Shown here in pieces: positions 12,701 to 21,700 of a stretch of DNA of 64,000 bases (position 1 is the first letter of the stretch; the number at the start of each line of letters is the position of its first letter). The notes under the pieces were generated by a model. The model was not told the DNA's origin. It made no database searches and was given only the letters and a program-made list of their open reading frames with translations. Source of the stretch: Mycteria americana (taxonomy: Eukaryota > Chordata > Aves > Ciconiiformes > Ciconiidae); NCBI RefSeq assembly GCF_035582795.1, contig NC_134366.1, positions 4,446,828 through 4,510,827 of the forward strand, written 5' to 3'. The position numbers and the translations under genes were made by a program.

Positions 12701-15700
12701 AAATAAACAATGCTACAGAAACCCAAAGACCAAGTGCTATGGCTACATTCAGCTTTGCTATATGAGGTACAGGTCTGTTGACTCTAATGAAGCTGTAACA
12801 ATTTCTATCAGTAAAGAATTTCATCTTTAACAGAGGGCTAACATTTCCCTTTCAAAAAACTGAAGTAAAGTCAATTGAAATGATGGAATCCCAAACCTAC
12901 TGAAATCTTATAATAATTTCTTCATTCTTGTGCCTATACTTGCAGAATTTTGCCTATACTTGCAGAGAAACCAGACACAATGGAGAGTAGACCTAATAGT
13001 TTTTTTCTTCTTCTGCATTTCCAGGTTGCTTGTAAGGCTGCTGTGGCATTCTTCCAGTTCAGTATCTTAGCCAATTTCTTCTGGCTTCTTATAGAAGGGA
13101 TATACCTGCAAACACTGCTTTTGCTGACCTTTGTTTCGGACAGGCAGTATGTATGGTGGTTCATATTTACTGGCTGGGGTTAGTACTGTTTTCCTCTTTG
13201 TGTTATTTAGTATTTCTATTTACTTTCAGATCTAGATAAAATGTTTGTTCCGAGATAAAAGGTGCCTATCAAAGGTGCCACCTTTCTGATGAAAGTTGCC
13301 CATTCATCCAGTACTACTACATCAAAACCATACCATTATTCTGTCCTTTTTCTTATCTTGTTAGATATCTCCCAGGTAACAAGTGATAGGACAAGAGGAA
13401 ATGGCCTCAAGTTGAGCCAGGGGAGGTTTAGACTGGATATTAGGAAATTTTTCTTCACCGAGAGGGTTATCAAGCATTGGAACAGGCTGCCCAGGGAAGT
13501 GGTTGAGTCCCCATCCCTGGAGGTATTTAAAGGACGTTTGGATGAGGTGCTCAGGGCCATGGTGTAGTGGTGGTTTTTGGCAGTGTTAGGTTTATGGTTG
13601 GACTCGATGATCTTAAAGGTCTTTTCCAACCTATATGATTCTGTGATTCTGTGATTCTGTGATATTTAACTGTTCAAAACTTTGAAGGAGAGGATAGGAT
13701 GGATTACTAGAAGCACTATGATATGCCTAGTCGAAAGACTACAGCATTCGTCTTTATGATTGGAATTAATTTCATGCAACTACAGTAATTTAAAAGTTAG
13801 CCATCTAATCTAAACTATCTCTCCAGGTTTCTCCTGCAGTCAGTAGAGTGAGGTATGCATGCTGTGGTGGTGATTAATCTAGTCCTCAAGAAGATGAGTA
13901 ATGTGGCTGGATCACATCCTGGAAACATGTTGCCTTCCTCCACTGACTAAAGAAGTTTGGGTGACTAACTTTAAGTTGACATTTGCTTTTACTAAGCAGA
14001 ATTAGAAGATTGATCTTAAATCTTGTTGAGTTCAGGCCTAGGAATCAAAAAATTCTACTTTTTCCAGAAGCCTTCTCGCTTTAGGGAATCTTTTGAGCTT
14101 ATATAGCAATTAAAATTAACTCTGATTTTTAGAATAAGTGCATGTAATACATAAAATTTCATTCACTGCAGAGAATTGTTTATTGTGACTCTCAGATATT
14201 CTTGTACCTCATCTTGGCTGTTTTGAAATGGAGGAACCCAAATTGAGTGGTTACATGAGATTTTTGTCTTAGGAGTGAAATTCAAATTCTCATGAAGTAA
14301 ATAGTAATTTATAGTAATTTATCCTTCATCTTCAGATTCTCAGACTTTTTTTATGTAATTAAATATTAAGAGTCTGAATTTTATAAAGGGGATGTTAGTT
14401 TGGATCTATTCCAATTACGATACCCTGAAACTAGGTGCTTAGACCTTGATTAATCACAGCTAACTTAAGATAGCACAGGAAACACCTCAGTTAATAATAT
14501 AGTAATCCTCATCTCCTCCTATAGTCAATGGAAAGTGAGAGACATCTCAGGGGCAACTCAGATCTTAGGTGATATGGATATAAATATTTCTCTTGATTAA
14601 TTGAAAAGGCAACTTGAATTGCATATGGTCCCAGCTTAAAGGCCTTGAACAAAGGTCTAAAATTAGGACAGACAACTTCTGAGCCTTTCCTACAGATCTC
14701 AAATGATACTTAGAAAGATATTACCTATATTTCCTTAGATTTATCAGTGAAAATGTCACCTGCTTCAGATGAGAGTCCCTTTTGTGGCAGCTTTGAAAGT
14801 CACTTAGTCTTTGGAAATTTGCTTCCACAGAATGAGAGCAAAAGCAATTGCTAGTTTATAGATCTGATTAAAAAAAAAAAAAATGCAGAAGGATAAGCAG
14901 TGACAAAGTGAGGCTAGAAATCACCAATTCATGGATTTAGCTAAATTTTCATGGAATGCTCATCAGCTGATGAGTCTAGAGTGATTAGTAGAGGCTCCTT
15001 AGGACAAAAATGTGAACTCTTCCAGCTAGTGTAGAGAGTTGCATGCTAGCCACAATTCAAAAGATAAAAGAGCTTTAGCTAAATAAGTGATTCCTCCAGC
15101 TTCACAAGTGCTCGTAATTAATATCCAAACCTTCAAGTAATTCTTAGCTGTTATTTTTTTAAAAGATAGTTTCACAGCATCCCCTATTCTCCTTTGTTTT
15201 TATTTCATTCTTCTGCTTTTTTTTTTTTTTGGTCCTTTTTTTTTAATTTCCCTGAACAGTGAGTTAAGCTCTTTCATAAAGTTATTTAAAATTGTCTGGC
15301 CCATTGTTTGACCTTTAGTGTACATCCAATCTGCTGCACTGTGAACCTTCTTGGAATAAAGTTTCCATGGGCACAGTATTCAAAACAATTATGTTGTGTG
15401 TTCCATGTTTAATTGTCCAGGAGCTCCCGCTGCTGTGATGTTTGCTTGGGTCCTCACAAGAATCCATCGACAAAATACCGGGTAAGTTAGAGCTTGGATA
15501 AGGAAGCCAAGGACATCCTATTTTGTATTGTATTTTGATTTGCTGGTGGGGAAAAAATAGATACAAAAAACCAGGAAAACAAAAGATATTGTTCCAAAGT
15601 TGTGCCTCTAATCTTTAAACTTCATACACAAGTGAGAAAATAATTTTAAGTCTTCTGATTTTGATGTGCATATATGGAGTAATAAAACCTGGAAATATCA

Positions 15701-18700
15701 TAGTAGGCATTGAAATTTCATTTAGTTTCCTAATGCCCAGTCCTTGAAATAATTATATTTTAAGAAAATCACTACTTCTGTATAAAATCAGCCATAAATT
15801 ACTAACCCTAATCTCTTCAAATAAGTACCTCCCAAACAAACACATTGTGTCCTGATAAGTAGTTTCTTCTTTCATTTCCACTCAGTTCTTTGCATCTTTT
15901 TTTTTTCCTTTATTTTTATCTTTTAACATGAGAGCCAGGTATAAAGCAGATGATTGTTTACTAAAAGCTGCCCTGAAAGCCTTCAGGTCATTTCACATGG
16001 ATGATCAGTTGGAAAAGATATTATTTTACACCTACCTGCTCAGGCCTCAGATTAATGATGTAGAAGCAGTAAGTTCTAAGGTCCACCACATTTGGCACAT
16101 CCTATTTTCCTTTCTTTATATTACTGCAGTGCATCTGCAGAAGAAGTTCTCCACTGTAATGTTTCATAAGTGGAAGTGGTCGGACCTTTCCACATCATGT
16201 GCTTCCTTTTTGTAGCCGGGTGAGGTGCAAGGAAGATTTCATTTTTCCTCTTTTCCTACTGCTCCTCTTCCAAAGAATTGCTGGCTTTATCTGTTGGATC
16301 TGTAGCAGAAGAATCTGGCACAAGATACTCCAGTTACGGAGAGAGTTCAGAGAACAGTGGAAAGCAGGAACAAGAGCTCCAACAAGTTCTCACAGGCTTA
16401 AAGAGGGGGCTGAAAAGTGTCTGAAATTCGGGTGCTCTTCCAGCAAAGTGCCTACCTGCTCAGTTTACTTCTCTGCTGTATTTTAGATGTCCACTTTAAG
16501 ATGAGATTAATTGTGTCCTGCTGTATTGATGTCCTTTGACTGCAAAGGAAAGGAAGTTGAATAGATGAAGATGTCTACACAGTCAGATGAATCTCATTGC
16601 AGATCCTCCATTCATTTGGTTGCTCTTCTAATATTAGATACATAAACAAACTACAGTATCAGAATCACTCATCTTTTACCTAATAGCCTAGTAAGCCAAG
16701 TTCTTCAGACAGCTGGTCTGAAAATTGCTCACATTGCAAAGATACACTCAGGCCTGCTGGGATAAGCCACCATCTGTAAGCTTTATCGTTATGCAGCCAA
16801 ATATCCTGTGTCACAAAACCGGAAGGGAAAATACAAGAAGAGGGAGCATGATGTAACCTAGCATGTATGGCACTTGACTGGAGGGAGCTAAGCTGGACTG
16901 TTACTGATGTTAAATGCATGAAAGCCTCAAAACAAGGACCAAAAGCCCATTCTGCTCTCTCCCTTCAGGGTACCTTTACTAGGGCTCTAGATTTTTCTTG
17001 CCTATTTCCTCATGACCCCAAAGTCATTACTTCTGTGGATGCACAGTAGTTTAGTCTCTGATTTGTACCCTGTAAAACAGTCACTTTTTCAACAGAAGAG
17101 CAGGAAAGAAACCTGAAAATACAAATGTGTGTTTCTTGACTTTGTTTTGGTTCTTCAACCCTTGCCTCTTACTGAATAAACTTCCTTTCAATTGGGCTGC
17201 ACAGAGACTTTTAGAGTGGTATCAGGGTACGAGTAATGGCAAGGGCCTTTAAATAGTGATTTAAAACTTAGTGTCCATCCCTTTCCTATTCTGTGACAGA
17301 AATACCTTCATGTGTTGGGAAAAGCTCACATGGGATAGATAACATGACTGCTTTTGTTTGCTGTTTCAGATGTTGGGATGATGATGAAAATGGAGTGGTG
17401 TTATGGATCATCAAAGGCCCCATTCTGCTAACTGTATTAGTATGTTTTTTCATTTTGTCTTGAGTATCTTTTGAAATGTGAAAGCTAAGTTAGTGTCTCC
17501 TTTCAGTAAGCTGGGAGAAAAGCAATAGCACATGCTATGGTATTGAATTTAAAATAGTTGGAATTTATTGTATAGCATGTGGTTTTGTTGCTGTTGTTTT
17601 TGTTGGTTTTTTTGGGGGTGTGTGTCCCCTCAAACACCCTAAATCACCATCTAAAGGGTAAACCCTATATTTTCGAGAGTCATGCTAGGACATAATGGAA
17701 TCACCTCGATACCTCCATTCCACATACCATAGTTGTGTCTGTGTCTCTGTAAGTCATTTCTGAAGAAAGGCAATCCATATTGGCAAGACTCTTAGATAAT
17801 ATGAAGCTAGTTTAATGCAAGAAATACATATAGTTCATTTTATCTAGTATATTTTTAAAATGAGTTCTTACGATGTAAACTTAAGACAAAAAAATCTCCC
17901 TTATGCACACATTCATTCCATCTAAATTTAGGGAGAAAACAGTATGTCATTTAGGACTGTATCTGTTATAATCCCTGTCATAAACAATGAAGGGAATGGG
18001 GGGGACTATTTAGACCTTGTAAGATCTGCGAGGTGCTGACAGTGAATACTAGAACTTGATATCAGACAGAAACCGATATTGAGATATGTAGGTCTATATT
18101 CATTCAACATAACTTTCAGCATATCTTTATGTATAACTATATACTGGTGGGAAAATAATACTATTTCTAATGCTATTGATTTGATCTGAGAGCAGATCTT
18201 CACTGGTTTATACCAGTGCAATTCCTATAACTGGGAATTTTCAGTTAATTTGTATCAACTGAAGATATGTCTTGATTTGTAGTAAGTTTACAGATTTTGT
18301 CTTGTCTTTCCAGATTAACTTTATTATATTTATTAATGTGATCAGAATTCTAGTCCATAAATTGAAATCTCAAGAGGGAGGAGGGAGCCATTCAAGCCAC
18401 TTTGTGTAAGTATTTCTGGGTTTCTTGATATTGACCCGTTCTAGCTGCGATAAGAGATGTTTTATGGGCAGGAGCACAAAATGTTCTACTCCTAACTAAT
18501 AGAAAGAGAAATGCCCAGAACAAATAACAATGTAAACTTTCCTTTTCATCCCAAATATCTTGTCTCTTTTACTTCAGGGGGAGGAGGGTGGGGTGGATGT
18601 GTTGGGGACAATGAGAAAAGTAAAATATAAAGTATTACAACTCCAACAGAACCCAGCTTGAAAGTGTAAACACTAAATGTCAGGTAATGCATCCATCTCA

Positions 18701-21700
18701 CTTCCAATCCTTTCCACACAAATGGCCACACAGAGAGAGATGCAGATAATTTTCTTTAAATTCTTAACTGTAATATGATGCTGACGTTCTGGTAACTGAA
18801 CCTAGTCCTTCCTGTTTATGATCCCCTTCACAATCAATGAGGATTTCATCAATGCCGTCAGAGGACTCTAGCGAGCTATTTGACTCATCCTAAGATATGT
18901 AGGTATGGCTGTTGGTTATGGCACAGGACCTAGCGTAAACCTGTGCCCTTCTGGAGTGAGCCGAAGGCCAAGCAGAATACCCTAGGACATCAGCAGTGGC
19001 TCTCACACCACCATTTAAGCAACTGAATCAAGTCTTATGGACAGTGATGATTAGATCTCCATTGACAGTTTTGGACATTGAGACACTTATATGGGAGATA
19101 CCTACATGTGATTGAGATTAGTCTCAGGAGAGTAGATGAGAGTACTTAGGTTGGTGCCCCTGTTTTTGCATGTATAGCAGGGAGAAGAACCCTTAAAGGT
19201 CAATCCAGAACAATTGCATGTTGATTTGTTCATCTTTTTTCACCAGGTGTTGATGGTGGGAGTGGCGGAAAGTAATCTTCCTATAACTTTGTTGGATGTA
19301 GTTGCCTCCATTCTGGAGCTGTCCTCTGTATTAAAATTTGTTCCCACATATAATTGCTATCAGTAATTCCATATTTCTAACAGTGCATTGTTCTTTAATT
19401 CTTGGTTTGTCAGGAGACTTGCTAAATCCACGTTACTCTTGATCCCCCTCTTTGGAGTGCACTACATTGTATTTGCATTTTTCCCAGAAAGCACTGGTCT
19501 GGAAGCTCGCCTTTATATTGAGCTGGGCTTGGGTTCTTTTCAGGTAAGATGGACAAAATGTTTATCAGTCCTAAGAGGTGTGGGCTGAAACGCCACACGC
19601 TCAGGATTTTTACATTTTATGTTGGTTATTAAAGCAGGTGTTAATAATGTGTCTAAATTCAGCACACACATTCCATCTTATTCCTTCACAAGCTCTTTCT
19701 GTTGTTTGTTCTCTTACCTTGTTATTTGAAATCTCACACTAGTTTTGAGTTCTGACTCAGACTTCATATTAATAATCACAAAAAAATACATCTAACCTTA
19801 TTGAATAACAGTGACTGAGTACCATGAAGACCAACCTATGGATTAAGGTGAGCTGATTGAAACTAATTCCACTTATAATAAAGGTGATGATAAGAAGACT
19901 GAAAAAATAAGGATAATGTATAACAACCTGTTCTGCCCTTACCCTTTAGCAGTAATGAATCCATCATGTTAATACTTCTTCATTTCTTTTATTTTGCTAT
20001 ACCACTGTTCAGAACAATATCTTGGATTTGAGGGGGCCAGGGCCTGGGTATGGTACACTTTGTAATAAATAGCAGAGGCCTTTTTCCTTCCCCTTTCCCC
20101 TGTACCCCACAACAGCTTGTCCATGTTCCTTTGTGTTGAAAATTATCCCTCTTCTTTTCTTACCTCTCAACCGTGGCTGGACACTGTTTGGGAAAATACT
20201 TGTTGGCCTGACACAAAGCTGTGTCATGGACCACGCTGACATTTTAACAACATGTAGAAGCAAAGGTCAGTGTTCGGGGCTGCGCCTTGTTCAGTTTACT
20301 AATACAGATGTAGTCTAACACTGTCCAGTGTTTGCCTGTGTTTGCACAGCCTGTAAAATGACTTGGCTTCTGGCTGACGAACACTCCCCCAGACAATGCC
20401 TGACTGTAGTTCTGGGTGAATATGAACCCAAGACCTTTCCCAATAGGTTTGTTTTGTACACAGCCGTCGTCTTGTGAGTGAAATAAGATAGTTTAAGATA
20501 AACTTTACTTTTGCAGTAAAGATGCAAAACAAGAGCAGGTTCTCACCCTGTAAATATAAGGTTTATTTATTACTGTAAATATAGACTTGAACAAGACAGA
20601 AGTCCCTGCTACCTTATCTGAGGAAGAACTTGTTTGTAGGATACAGTAGACAGTAAGTTAGTCCTTAGTGTCTCCATACAAGGTCAATAATAGACATACA
20701 GTGTCGCCAGTCCGTTGAGGAACTTAATCCTATTATGAAAACCTGATAAATAGTGCCACATCACCTACATTCCAATGGAACAACGGAAAATAGGTATTTT
20801 TGTTGCCTTACTCAAATTTTGAATGAAACCTTATGTCTTTCTCTGATTCTGTGCTTTAAATCCTGATGGTTGGCTTTTTTCTCCCTACTCTCCCTGTCCT
20901 AGGGTTTTGTTGTCGCTCTTCTATATTGCTTCTCAAATGCAGAGGTAAGTAGCAAGTACGGAAGTTTATCAAAACCTTTTAAACTCATGGGCCTCTCTTC
21001 TTCTTTTATTTTCCTCCCTATTTCCAGAACAGATCTGTTCCTTGATCTGCTCCTGAAAGCATGAAATACCCATATGTCTTTTTCCCCTGGTACCTTTGTT
21101 GACTTTATTTGTATTCATACAGTTCTGACAGAAGGACACAAAATAAGCTTTGAAGCAATGACCCTTAACAAATGGTTGGTGACTTTCCTGTCAGGGGACT
21201 TTTTTCTGCTTTATGTCCTATAGCTATCATGATGATGTCTCAATGGAAAGTTTGTAACACTCCTTACTTTCTTTAGGTTTATTTATCCTAGTGAGTTTCT
21301 TCCCTTTCCCTTTCCCTTTCCCTTTCCCTTTCCCTTTCCCTTTCCCTTTCCCTTTCCCTTTCCCTTTCCCTTTCCCTTCTCCAGGGCAGCCTGTGTGTTT
21401 TCAGGAGTTTTGTTCGAACACTTTTTTTCCTGTTTTTTGTAACATTGTTAGAATTTTGATAAATTCGCTGTAGTACATTTTGGAGAGCCTGTCATTTTAA
21501 AAACTAACAGCTTCCCACAGAAAGGAGGAAAGTTATCTGGATTTCCTTGTGTAAATACTGTATGGATTGCCAGAATTTGCTTGCACTTTCCCCAAAAGCC
21601 ATGAAACAAGAGCTGTGAGAAAATGTAAAAACATATCCACATCCTCAGAAAAGTGTGTAGGTTAGATGAGAAGAATGACCCACTAACGGTGCCTCAGTCT

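Noticed and set aside
21299..21377. Telomere-like repeat
   Set aside because: The unit is TTTCCC, not TTAGGG/CCCTAA, so it is an ordinary microsatellite.
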